Part shown: in pieces, positions 1 through 6,620 of the stretch
Layout: the number at the start of each line of letters is the position of its first letter
Position numbering within the stretch: position 1 is the stretch's first letter
Assembly: GCA_031271075.1 (NCBI GenBank)
Contig: JAISWN010000046.1
Location: forward strand, 1-9,199
From: Treponema sp.
GTDB lineage: Bacteria; Spirochaetota; Spirochaetia; Treponematales; Breznakiellaceae
Length of the DNA stretch: 9,199 nt
Direction: 5' to 3'
Made by a program: the position numbers and the translations under genes
Notes under the pieces: model-generated
Seen by the model: the letters and a program-made list of their open reading frames with translations, nothing else
What the model was told of the DNA's origin: nothing
Database searches by the model: none

Positions 1-1133
1 ACCAGGGACTTCACGTCCGCCACATTGGCCAGCAGGGAGAAAAGTTCCAGTTTTTCGGTAAACTTCTTGGCCTCATCCGCGCTGCCCTTGAGTTCAAAGG
101 TAAAGATAGAGGCGCCGCCTTTGGGGAAGTATTTTTTGTAGAGTTTGTGATCCCGGTGCTCCGGAAGGGCCGGATGGTTCACCTTCTCAACCTGGGGATG
201 GGACTTGAGGAAATCAAGCACCCCGATGGTGTTCTCCACGTGGCGCTCCACCCGGAGGGACAGGGTCTCAAGGCCCTGGAGGAAGAGGAAGGCGTTAAAG
301 GGGGAGAGGGCCGAACCGGTGTCCCTGAGCAGGGTGGTACGGGCCTTGATGATGTAGGCCAGGTTCTTTACCGCGTCGGTAAAGACGATGCCGTGGTAGC
401 TGGCATTGGGCCGGGAAAGGCCGGGGAACTTGTCGTTGGCCGCCCAGTCGAATTTGCCGCCGTCCACGATAACCCCGCCTATAGAGGTTCCGTGGCCGCC
501 AATAAATTTGGTGGCCGAATGGATCACGATGTCTACCCCGTATTCAATGGGCCGCAGGAGGTAGGGGGTAGCAAAAGTGCTGTCCACGATCACCGGGATG
601 CCGTGCCGGTGGGCAATGGCCGCAACCGCCTCAATATCAACGATGCTGGCGTTGGGGTTTCCAAGACTCTCGAAAAAAACAGCTTTGGTGTTTGGCTTTA
701 TGGCTTCCTCGAAGTTGGCGGGAACGCTTCCATCCACAAAACTAACCTCCACCCCCATATCCCTTAAAGTATTGGCAAAAAGATTGTAGGTTCCGCCGTA
801 AAGCTGATTGTCCGAGACAATGTGATCCCCCGTTTTTGTGATGTTCTGGATCGCGTAGGTAACCGCGGCGGCGCCCGAGGCCGTTGCCAAAGCGCCGACA
901 CCCCCCTCCAGGGCGGCCATGCGCCGCTCAAAAACATCCCAGGTGGGGTTCATGATCCGGGTGTAGATGTTCCCCGGCTCGGTCAGGGCAAAACGATCCG
1001 CCGCGGACTTTGAACTGGGGAACACATACGAGGTTGTCTGATAGATAGGCACCGCCCGGGCGTCTGTGGCGGGATCAGGCTTCTCCTGGCCCGCGTGGAC
1101 CTGGATGGTTTCAAACTGGTAACTCTTTGCCAT
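1..1133 (-). CDS. metY: O-acetylhomoserine sulfhydrylase (MetY type), C-terminus cut by window edge
   Basis: A PLP enzyme of the Cys/Met-metabolism family that makes homocysteine from O-acetylhomoserine and sulfide in the cytoplasm. Reading back from 1133, 377 codons are visible; family members are usually about 425-430 residues, so roughly 50 C-terminal residues lie outside the window. Visible marks: PIYQTTSYVF at residues 29-38, typical of MetY; GNIYTRIMNPT at 54-64, whose Tyr57 and Arg59 match the residues that bind the PLP phosphate of the partner subunit; LYGGTYNLF; and HSATKFIGGHGTS with the Schiff-base Lys209. The ATG at 1133-1131 has AAGGAG (1146-1141) 7 nt upstream, which fixes the start. 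A sigma-70-like promoter lies at 1217-1189. It is divergent from the decarboxylase operon. Cystathionine gamma-synthase or MetZ are less likely because of the YQTTSYVF and GNIYTRI signatures. Confidence 0.95.
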   Translation of the reverse strand, partial: MAKSYQFETIQVHAGQEKPDPATDARAVPIYQTTSYVFPSSKSAADRFALTEPGNIYTRIMNPTWDVFERRMAALEGGVGALATASGAAAVTYAIQNITKTGDHIVSDNQLYGGTYNLFANTLRDMGVEVSFVDGSVPANFEEAIKPNTKAVFFESLGNPNASIVDIEAVAAIAHRHGIPVIVDSTFATPYLLRPIEYGVDIVIHSATKFIGGHGTSIGGVIVDGGKFDWAANDKFPGLSRPNASYHGIVFTDAVKNLAYIIKARTTLLRDTGSALSPFNAFLFLQGLETLSLRVERHVENTIGVLDFLKSHPQVEKVNHPALPEHRDHKLYKKYFPKGGASIFTFELKGSADEAKKFTEKLELFSLLANVADVKSL

Positions 1134-1149
1134 GCTGTATCTCCTTATG

Positions 1150-1177
1150 AAGAGCCGCGGTTTTGGAAAGCGCTCTT
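1150..1177 (-). promoter_or_regulatory. Hairpin in the metY leader, just upstream of the ribosome binding site
   Basis: Arms AAGAGC (1150-1155) and GCTCTT (1172-1177) are perfectly complementary and are extended by an inner GC/GC pair (1157-1158 with 1170-1171) past a one-base bulge, leaving an 11-nt loop. It sits between the predicted transcription start and the Shine-Dalgarno at 1146-1141. It could modulate translation or mRNA stability. The leader of about 50 nt is too short for a known SAM riboswitch. That it is functional is inference. Confidence 0.3.
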
Positions 1178-1188
1178 TGCTTTAGGAT

Positions 1189-1217
1189 AAAATAAATCCT
1201 GCCGGACGCTAAGTCAA
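1189..1217 (-). promoter_or_regulatory. Sigma-70-type promoter for metY
   Basis: On the minus strand, TTGACT (1217-1212, five of six matches to the -35 consensus) is followed by a 17-nt spacer and TATTTT (1194-1189, four of six matches to the -10). The predicted start lies near 1182, about 50 nt before the metY ATG. Position, spacing and orientation all fit. Confidence 0.6.
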
Positions 1218-1260
1218 GCAGGCTCCCATCCTCAAAATTCTGCCCCCGCCCCGTGTTTCA

Positions 1261-1289
1261 TTGATCTTGGCCGCGGGGCATGTTAGAAT
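1261..1289 (+). promoter_or_regulatory. Sigma-70-type promoter for the decarboxylase/dehydrogenase operon
   Basis: TTGATC (1261-1266) and TAGAAT (1284-1289, five of six to TATAAT) are separated by exactly 17 nt. The predicted start near 1296 leaves a leader of about 54 nt before the ATG at 1350. It faces away from the metY promoter, with about 44 bp between the two -35 elements. The -35 hexamer is the same as that proposed for the MATE gene at 6736-6741. Confidence 0.6.
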
Positions 1290-1349
1290 GTTCTTTAGAA
1301 AGATCGCAACGATTACCGGCTCTGTCGTCGTTATGAGGAGAACAAAATC

Positions 1350-2513
1350 ATGAGAGCGTTATTTATCGGTTTTACCAGTATGGCTGGAACAGAAGGTCTC
1401 CTCCGGCTGGTGATGATCCTTATCGGAATTACCCTGATTTGGCTTGCCATTAAGAAAGAATATGAACCTATGCTGCTCCTCCCCATCGGATTCGGGGCGA
1501 TTCTGGTGAATCTGCCCCTGTCCGCGGCCTTTGAGTACGAGGGGGCGCCGGGTTTTCTGAAGATCCTTTTCGACGCGGGCATCGCCACGGAGCTGTTTCC
1601 CGTGCTGATCTTCATTGCCGTGGGGGCCATGTGCGACTTCGGCCCCATGTTTACCAACCCGGTGATGATGTTTTTCGGCGCAGCGGCCCAGTTTGGCATT
1701 TTCTTTACCGTCCTGGCGGCCCTGTGCATCGGGAAGATTTTCCCCCACTTGGGCTTCGATCTTCCCACCGCTTCCGCCATCGGCATCATCGGAGCCGCCG
1801 ACGGCCCCACCTCGATTTACGTGGCATCAAAATTTGCCAGAAACTACCTGGGGCCTATTTCCGTGGCGGCCTACTCCTACATGTCCCTGGTACCCCTGAT
1901 TCAGCCCCCGGTTATCCGGGCCCTGACCACAAAAAAAGAGCGTACCATCAAGATGCGGGTGGTCAACACCAGTTTTCCCAAGGCGCTCCGGATTATCTTT
2001 CCCATCGCGGTAACCATTATCGCCGGCCTGGTGGCGCCCATGAGCGTCCCCCTCATCGGGAGCCTCATGTTCGGCAACCTAATCCGGGAGTGCGGGGTGC
2101 TGGAAAAGCTTTCCGCCGCCGCCCAGAACGAGCTGGCCAGCATCGTAACCCTGCTTTTGGGCATTACCATCGGTTCCTCCATGCGGGCCGACCAGTTCCT
2201 CCGGGCCCAGACCCTGATCATCCTCTGCCTGGGGCTGTTCGCCTTCGTGTTTGATACGGCCGGGGGGGTCCTCTTCGCAAAATTCCTCAATCTGTTCCGG
2301 AAAGAGGGCGACAAGATAAACCCCATGGTAGGGGCGGCGGGTATCTCGGCCTTCCCCATGAGCGCCCGGGTGATTCAGAAGATCGCCACCAGGGAAGACG
2401 CCGGTACTTTCGTGATTATGGAAGCCGTCAGCGCCAACGTGTCGGGGCAGCTTGGATCGGTAATGGCCGGGGGCATCGTGCTTGCCATAGTGCCCATATT
2501 GATGGGATGGTAG
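1350..2513 (+). CDS. Sodium ion-translocating decarboxylase beta subunit (OadB/MmdB/GcdB family)
   Basis: The membrane subunit of biotin-dependent decarboxylases (oxaloacetate, methylmalonyl-CoA or glutaconyl-CoA), which couples decarboxylation of carboxybiotin to sodium export. The 387-residue protein is within the family's size range (about 375-430). Visible family marks: FDAGIATELFPVLIFIAVGAM at about 74-94 followed by CDFGPMFTNP; IGIIGAADGPTSIY at 144-157, the conserved re-entrant region with its essential Asp (Asp151); AYSYMSLVPLIQPP at 174-187; INPMVGAAGISAFPMSARV at 323-341; and ANVSGQLGSVMAGG at 362-375. It is strongly hydrophobic throughout. GAGGAG (1335-1340) lies 9 nt before the ATG. 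It leads an operon with a 50-residue membrane protein and a dehydrogenase. The alpha (carboxyltransferase) and biotin-carrier subunits are not in the window, so the acyl substrate cannot be assigned. Confidence 0.93.
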   Translation: MRALFIGFTSMAGTEGLLRLVMILIGITLIWLAIKKEYEPMLLLPIGFGAILVNLPLSAAFEYEGAPGFLKILFDAGIATELFPVLIFIAVGAMCDFGPMFTNPVMMFFGAAAQFGIFFTVLAALCIGKIFPHLGFDLPTASAIGIIGAADGPTSIYVASKFARNYLGPISVAAYSYMSLVPLIQPPVIRALTTKKERTIKMRVVNTSFPKALRIIFPIAVTIIAGLVAPMSVPLIGSLMFGNLIRECGVLEKLSAAAQNELASIVTLLLGITIGSSMRADQFLRAQTLIILCLGLFAFVFDTAGGVLFAKFLNLFRKEGDKINPMVGAAGISAFPMSARVIQKIATREDAGTFVIMEAVSANVSGQLGSVMAGGIVLAIVPILMGW

Positions 2514-2532
2514 AGGGGCAAAGGGAAGGGAT

Positions 2533-2685
2533 ATGGACGATTTATTGGCAAAGATCATCGGGGGAAGCGATTTTGGCAAGGGTATTTTTTTGATGGCCAC
2601 CGGTATCCTGTTTGTGTTTACCGTGCAGTTGCTTTTTTACTTTCTCATTAAAATTGCCTGTAGAAAACACAACAAGCCGGATTAA
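2533..2685 (+). CDS. Small single-span membrane protein, possible OadG-like gamma subunit
   Basis: A 50-codon ORF: a polar start (MDDLLAKIIGGSDFGKG), one hydrophobic span at about residues 18-42 (IFLMATGILFVFTVQLLFYF and on), and a short basic tail ending RKHNKPD. It starts 19 nt after the beta-subunit stop and ends 23 nt before the dehydrogenase. A purine-rich AAGGGAAGGG (2521-2530) lies just before the ATG, rather close for a standard ribosome binding site. OadG/MmdD-type gamma/delta subunits are small single-helix proteins that hold the pump complex together, so position and shape suggest that role. It lacks the longer C-terminal region through which typical OadG contacts the alpha subunit, and family membership rests on context more than on motifs. 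It could instead be an unrelated small membrane protein. Confidence 0.65.
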   Translation: MDDLLAKIIGGSDFGKGIFLMATGILFVFTVQLLFYFLIKIACRKHNKPD

Positions 2686-2695
2686 GCGGATTAAG
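2678..2695 (+). repeat. Perfect 9-bp tandem duplication across a stop codon
   Basis: CGGATTAAG occurs twice head to tail (2678-2686 and 2687-2695). The first copy carries the stop of the small membrane protein (TAA 2683-2685). The second adds another in-frame TAA (2692-2694) and runs into the strong Shine-Dalgarno AAGGAGG (2696-2702) of the dehydrogenase. It is probably a slippage product. Confidence 0.85.
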
Positions 2696-2708
2696 AAGGA
2701 GGAACAGT

Positions 2709-4352
2709 ATGCTGGAATTAACGAAACAATGTATCGCGGGCCGCGCGGCGGATTTTGAAAAGGCGGGAATCCGCCTTCCTCGGTTCTCCATTGACGCGGT
2801 ACGGGAGGCCACCGCCAAAGATCCGGTGTGGGTACACTTCAGCGTGGGGAACCTCTTCAAGGCATTCCACGCCGGCCTTGCCCAGCGGCTCCTTGAGGAG
2901 GGTCTTACGGATCGGGGGATCATCGCGGTGGAACCTTTTGACTATGACGCGGTAACCAGGGTTTTCCCTCCCCACGACAATCTCCTCCTCCGGGTGGTGA
3001 TGAAGGCCGACGGGAACCTTGAAAAAGAGGTGATCGCCTCGGTAACGGAGGCCCTGGCGGGAGACCCCTCCGGCGCTTCCTGGGCGCGGATCCGGGAGAT
3101 CTTCCGTTCCCCTTCCCTTCAGGTAGTATCCCTTTCGATCACCGAAAAGGGTTACGATCTCAGAACCATAGAGGGGGTTTTCCGGCCGGAGATACTGAAG
3201 GAATTCGACGCCGGCCCGGCCCGGCCCGGACACGCCATGACCAAGCTCTGCGCCCTGGCCTATGAACGCTGGCAGGCAGGCGGCGCCCCCCTTGCCCTGC
3301 TCAGCACGGATAACTTTTCCCATAACGGCGACCGGCTCAGGGACGCGGTTCTTACCGTGGCCGGCGAGTGGAAGGCCCGGGGCAGGGTGGAACCGGGCTT
3401 TATCGAATATGTCCGGGACGAATCCAGGCTGAGTTTCCCCCTGAGCATGATCGACAAGATCACCCCCTTCCCCTCGGAACGGGTACGGGAAGCCCTGGCC
3501 GCGGCGGGGCTTGGGGGAATGGATCTGCAAAAAACCTCCAAGGGCGCCTCGGTAAGCCCCTTCGTAAACACCGAGGAGACGGAATACCTGGTAATTGAGG
3601 ATCGTTTCCCCAACGGACGGCCGCCCCTTGAAAAGGCGGGGGTGTACTTTACGGAAAGGGAAATCGTAGACCAGGTGGAACGGATGAAGGTCTGCACCTG
3701 CCTCAACCCCCTGCATACCGCCCTGGCGATCTTCGGCTGCCTTCTCGGCTACACCTCCATCGCCGGTGAGATGAAAGACCCGGATCTTGCCCTGCTGGTT
3801 AGAAAAATCGGCTATGACGAGGGGATGCCGGTGGTTACCGACCCGGGAATTATCAAGCCCGCGGAATTTATCGCCCAGGTCTTGGAGAAACGTTTCCCCA
3901 ATCCCAACATTCCCGATACCCCCCAGCGTATCGCCACGGACACTTCCCAGAAGCTGGGGATCCGTTTCGGCGAAACCATCAACCTCTACGCCAACAGCGG
4001 GAGCCTGGACACGGCCCGCCTTATCCTCATCCCCCTGGTGATTGCCGCCTGGTGCCGTTACCTTTTGGCCCTGGATGATCAGGGGCTGCCTTTTGAACCC
4101 AGCCCCGACCCCCAGTTGGAGGATCTGCGGCGCATCCTTGCGGGGGTAAGCCTGGGGAAGCCTGAATCGGCGGAGGGAAAGCTTAAGCCCATTCTTTCCA
4201 ATGAAAAGATCTTCGCGGTAAACCTGTACGATGTGGAAGCCGGGGCGTCCGGCAGCCTGGGTTCCCGGGTGGAAGGGTATTTTGCCGAGTTAATCGGGGG
4301 AAAGGGCGCGGTACGGGAGACCCTGCGAAAGTACCTTGGGAACAGGGGCTGA
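2709..4352 (+). CDS. Mannitol dehydrogenase-family NAD(P)-dependent oxidoreductase (fructuronate reductase/mannonate oxidoreductase-like), long form
   Basis: A long-chain polyol/uronate dehydrogenase that interconverts a 2-keto sugar (fructuronate, tagaturonate or fructose) with its alcohol using a nicotinamide cofactor. Visible marks: an N-terminal nucleotide-binding stretch HFSVGNLFKAFHAG (about 43-56); STDNFSHNGD at 199-208, matching the family's SCDN..NG motif; and the catalytic region with Lys327, Asn333 and His336 (MKVCTCLNPLHTALA). The N-terminal Rossmann part covers about 35-300 and the helical C-terminal part about 300-530. At 547 residues it is longer than UxuB, UxaB or mannitol 2-dehydrogenase (about 480-490). 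The Lys-to-Asn spacing is one residue longer than in the classical K-x4-N-x2-H motif. AAGGAGG (2696-2702) is 6 nt before the ATG. It is third in the operon with the sodium-pump beta subunit. The substrate cannot be read from sequence; a uronate is the more likely guess. Confidence 0.85.
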   Translation: MLELTKQCIAGRAADFEKAGIRLPRFSIDAVREATAKDPVWVHFSVGNLFKAFHAGLAQRLLEEGLTDRGIIAVEPFDYDAVTRVFPPHDNLLLRVVMKADGNLEKEVIASVTEALAGDPSGASWARIREIFRSPSLQVVSLSITEKGYDLRTIEGVFRPEILKEFDAGPARPGHAMTKLCALAYERWQAGGAPLALLSTDNFSHNGDRLRDAVLTVAGEWKARGRVEPGFIEYVRDESRLSFPLSMIDKITPFPSERVREALAAAGLGGMDLQKTSKGASVSPFVNTEETEYLVIEDRFPNGRPPLEKAGVYFTEREIVDQVERMKVCTCLNPLHTALAIFGCLLGYTSIAGEMKDPDLALLVRKIGYDEGMPVVTDPGIIKPAEFIAQVLEKRFPNPNIPDTPQRIATDTSQKLGIRFGETINLYANSGSLDTARLILIPLVIAAWCRYLLALDDQGLPFEPSPDPQLEDLRRILAGVSLGKPESAEGKLKPILSNEKIFAVNLYDVEAGASGSLGSRVEGYFAELIGGKGAVRETLRKYLGNRG

Positions 4353-4375
4353 GTAAAACCGCCTGTTACGCCCCC

Positions 4376-4391
4376 GCGCCGGGCAAGGCGC
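4376..4391 (+). terminator. Weak hairpin between convergent genes
   Basis: GCGCC (4376-4380) and GGCGC (4387-4391) form a 5-bp GC stem with a 6-nt loop, in the 40-bp gap between the dehydrogenase stop and the methyltransferase stop. A short CTTTT follows at 4396-4400 on the plus strand. It may end the plus-strand operon, but the stem is short and the T-run poor. Confidence 0.3.
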
Positions 4392-4392
4392 C

Positions 4393-5523
4393 CTACTTTT
4401 CCAGTAAGTAGAGGTACTCTTTTACGTGGATAGAGCGGCTGTTCAAATTCCGGCTGCCCCGGAAGGTGTTGTATTTTGTTTCCAGGACGCTGAGTTTTCC
4501 CAGCCCCTTTAAGAGATCCTCCATCTCTTCCGCGCCGATAAAACCTTCGGAGTTGAACGAAAGGAGGAGGTACTTCGCCTTTATGTTTGCCGCCAGATCT
4601 TTTAAGGCCCCGTAGGCGCGGTTTCCCCTGTTGTACTCCGAACGGTTCCAGTTGCCGGGGATGCCTGAAATTTTGCTTGGCCTTGCCGGGCAGCGGTAAT
4701 CCAGAATCAAATTCAGCATAAAGTAATTTGAACCGTAGGGATGCTGGTTATAGGGAGGGTCAATATAAGCCAGATCCGCTTCCGGGGCCTCTTTGATGAT
4801 ACTGTTCGCGTCTCCGTTAAAGACCGCTACCTCTGAGTTAAACCTGCTGAAAACGGGAAAGGGCAGGGTGATATCCCCCTTTATCCTGGTCAGGGCGTCC
4901 AGGTTCCTGCCGCCGAACTGGCCTATCCCGGTCTCCCGGTTTTTATAAAAACCCTTGAACACACCGGAGGTGTTTGCGTGAATCGAAGCCTCCGACAGGA
5001 GGGGGGCAAGAAAAAATTTTTGATCCTCCCGGGGGAGGACGCCGATCAGTTTTCTGGCAGTATCAATGTACATGGCGTTTCTGAGGGTGTAAAACGCCCT
5101 TTCGCCGGGTTTTATGTTGCTGTCGTCTCCGGGGGCGTAGAGATCCGCCAGGATCCCCTTCTCCAGCCTGCCGTCCCGCAACTGCTCAACAATTTCCCGG
5201 TAGTACCCTTTCAGCCGGGGGATATCCAACTCGCTTTCGTTGGACAAGTAACACTGGTTTATCAGGGCCGAATATCTTTCAAGATCGTTCACCAGGAGGA
5301 GGCGGGAAAAACGCTTGAAATACCTGGCCACGATTCCCGATCCGCTGAAGACATCGAAGGTGACCAGCCTGTCTTTGCGGAGCCTGCGCCGGATTTCGTC
5401 TACCCCCTGCCCGATAAAGCTTAACAGGGCCCGCTTGTTGCCGATGTAGGTTATAAGCTGCTGGGTTAAGTAGGCTTCTTTTTCAGCAGGCCCCTCTCCC
5501 GCTTCCCTTGCCGGCGTTTCCAT
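4393..5523 (-). CDS. D12-class N6-adenine DNA methyltransferase, apparently solitary
   Basis: Transfers a methyl group from S-adenosylmethionine to the N6 of adenine in a specific DNA sequence. With the ATG at 5523 it has 376 residues. Motif order is that of the alpha (Dam/D12) class: motif X YIGNKRALL at 26-34, the SAM-binding FDVFSGSG at 56-63, a variable region likely to hold target recognition (about 80-240), then the catalytic DPPYNQHPYGSNY at 255-267, and a C-terminal EYLYLLEK. The reading frame is open further upstream, but only across the end of the phosphatase gene in another frame, so 5523 is chosen. That start lies 7 nt after the phosphatase stop and lacks a clear Shine-Dalgarno, suggesting translational coupling. 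No restriction endonuclease is present in the window. By eye the gene looks more AT-rich than its neighbours, which hints at transfer. Target sequence unknown. Confidence 0.9.
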   Translation of the reverse strand: METPAREAGEGPAEKEAYLTQQLITYIGNKRALLSFIGQGVDEIRRRLRKDRLVTFDVFSGSGIVARYFKRFSRLLLVNDLERYSALINQCYLSNESELDIPRLKGYYREIVEQLRDGRLEKGILADLYAPGDDSNIKPGERAFYTLRNAMYIDTARKLIGVLPREDQKFFLAPLLSEASIHANTSGVFKGFYKNRETGIGQFGGRNLDALTRIKGDITLPFPVFSRFNSEVAVFNGDANSIIKEAPEADLAYIDPPYNQHPYGSNYFMLNLILDYRCPARPSKISGIPGNWNRSEYNRGNRAYGALKDLAANIKAKYLLLSFNSEGFIGAEEMEDLLKGLGKLSVLETKYNTFRGSRNLNSRSIHVKEYLYLLEK

Positions 5524-5530
5524 AGGGAAA

Positions 5531-6382
5531 TCAGCGGAGAAAGGTCTCTTCCAGAAAGGCCGCCACTCCGTCTTCGGCGTTGGAGGGAACGATAAGATCC
5601 GCGGCCTGGCGTACCGCTTCCCTGGCGTTGGCGGGGGCCGCGGAAAAACCGGCGGCAACGAACATGGGAAGATCGCTTTCCTCGTCCCCGAAGGCGATGG
5701 CCTCCCCGGGCATAAGGCCCCGGCGGTCAAGGGCGATCCTGAGCCCCGCGCCCTTGGAAACCCGGGGATTCATAATTTCAAGAAAGTTCCGCAGGGTCCG
5801 GGCCACGTAGAGGGAGCCGCCAAACCGTTCCGTTAGCCGGGCGCGGATCCGATCCTGCGCTTCAGCCTCCGCAAGAAACATGCTTTTAATACAGCCCTTC
5901 AGCCCCGGCGCGGCGATTGCCTCTCCGATGTCGCAAATCTCCGCCCGGATACCCGTATGATCCAGGTACATCTCCGCCTCGGCGCACCAGCGCTCCGCGA
6001 TAAGCCGCTGCCGGGGCTCCTGAAGGCTGCCGGGCAGAAAGACCTGGTAGTACACTCCCATGGAACGGGAAAGGCCCACGCAGAATTTCACCGCCTCCAT
6101 GTCCAGGAGGGTGGCGCTTAAAACCGCCCCGCCGGGCATATCCGCCACCACCGCTCCGTTGAAGTACACCATCGGCCCCCGGGCGTCCATGGCAGCGCGG
6201 TACTTCTCCGCCGCCTCCACAGCCCGGCCGGTTACCATAAGCAGCTCCAGTCCCCGTTCCCGGCAGCCCCGCAGTGCCTTGAGTGTCCGTTCGGAAAGGG
6301 CCTTGCCGGGGTTCAGAACCGTACCGTCCAGATCCAGGGCGAGGGCTTTTACCGCCAGGGGATCAAGGGATCGTTTTCGCAT
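5531..6382 (-). CDS. HAD-superfamily (Cof-type, IIB) hydrolase
   Basis: A cytoplasmic magnesium-dependent phosphatase of the Cof/YbiV group, which acts on sugar phosphates, flavin or PLP-type phosphoesters. It has 283 residues, normal for the group (about 260-290). Motif I LDLDGTV has the nucleophile Asp17 and acid/base Asp19; motif II is MVTGR (Thr51); motif III Lys210 lies in NPRVSKGAGL; motif IV is GDEESD at 232-237, with Asp233 and Asp237 as metal ligands. A C2-type cap lies between motifs II and III (about 83-190). The C-terminal NAREAVRQAADLIVPSNAEDGVA is typical of Cof proteins. The ATG at 6382 is chosen because the domain begins 13 residues later; the longer open frame upstream reads through hairpin-rich DNA. 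The ribosome binding site is weak. It is first of two genes with the methyltransferase. The substrate is not predictable. Confidence 0.9.
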   Translation of the reverse strand: MRKRSLDPLAVKALALDLDGTVLNPGKALSERTLKALRGCRERGLELLMVTGRAVEAAEKYRAAMDARGPMVYFNGAVVADMPGGAVLSATLLDMEAVKFCVGLSRSMGVYYQVFLPGSLQEPRQRLIAERWCAEAEMYLDHTGIRAEICDIGEAIAAPGLKGCIKSMFLAEAEAQDRIRARLTERFGGSLYVARTLRNFLEIMNPRVSKGAGLRIALDRRGLMPGEAIAFGDEESDLPMFVAAGFSAAPANAREAVRQAADLIVPSNAEDGVAAFLEETFLR

Positions 6383-6494
6383 AACCTGGGATGATACCTT
6401 TTTTCCCCTTTTTTGTACATCGCGTATAAGCCGGAAAAGAAAAAAGAAAAGGTAAACCGGCGTAAATCCGGTAATTTTATTCGTGCCGAGGGGC

Positions 6495-6515
6495 CGGACT
6501 TGCTCCACAAGTCCG
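6495..6515. repeat. Perfect 8-bp inverted repeat
   Basis: CGGACTTG (6495-6502) and CAAGTCCG (6508-6515) are exact reverse complements around a 5-nt loop. It is part of the hairpin-rich spacer and follows a GC-rich run (6489-6494). Confidence 0.85.
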
Positions 6516-6586
6516 CATAATACTCCGCCGAACAGCAGATTCGACTTCAGGGCATTTATAAAGAATTGGGGAGAAATTTGGGCGCA

Positions 6587-6609
6587 TTTGCGGCGTAGAA
6601 CGCCGCAAA
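6587..6609. repeat. Perfect 9-bp inverted repeat
   Basis: TTTGCGGCG (6587-6595) and CGCCGCAAA (6601-6609) are exact reverse complements around TAGAA. It is the longest uninterrupted stem in the spacer. The A/T base pairs at the foot and the small loop make it terminator-shaped, but no gene points into it. Confidence 0.85.
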
Positions 6610-6620
6610 CCGGGCTTTTC

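Noticed and set aside
147..767. A long plus-strand open frame opposite metY
   Set aside because: It is antisense to a well-supported PLP enzyme, is caused by high GC, and has no domain or ribosome binding site.
1134..1200. SAM riboswitch upstream of metY
   Set aside because: The predicted leader is about 50 nt with only one hairpin, too short for the known SAM riboswitch classes of this kind of gene.
5524..5730. Upstream extension of the methyltransferase by 69 codons
   Set aside because: It overlaps the 3' part of the HAD gene in another frame, and the extension is Pro/Arg-rich and unlike the family N-terminus, which begins near the YIGNK motif.
4393..6382. A complete restriction-modification or phage-defence system around the methyltransferase
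   Set aside because: The neighbours are a housekeeping-type phosphatase and, on the other side, a convergent dehydrogenase; no endonuclease, helicase or specificity gene is present.
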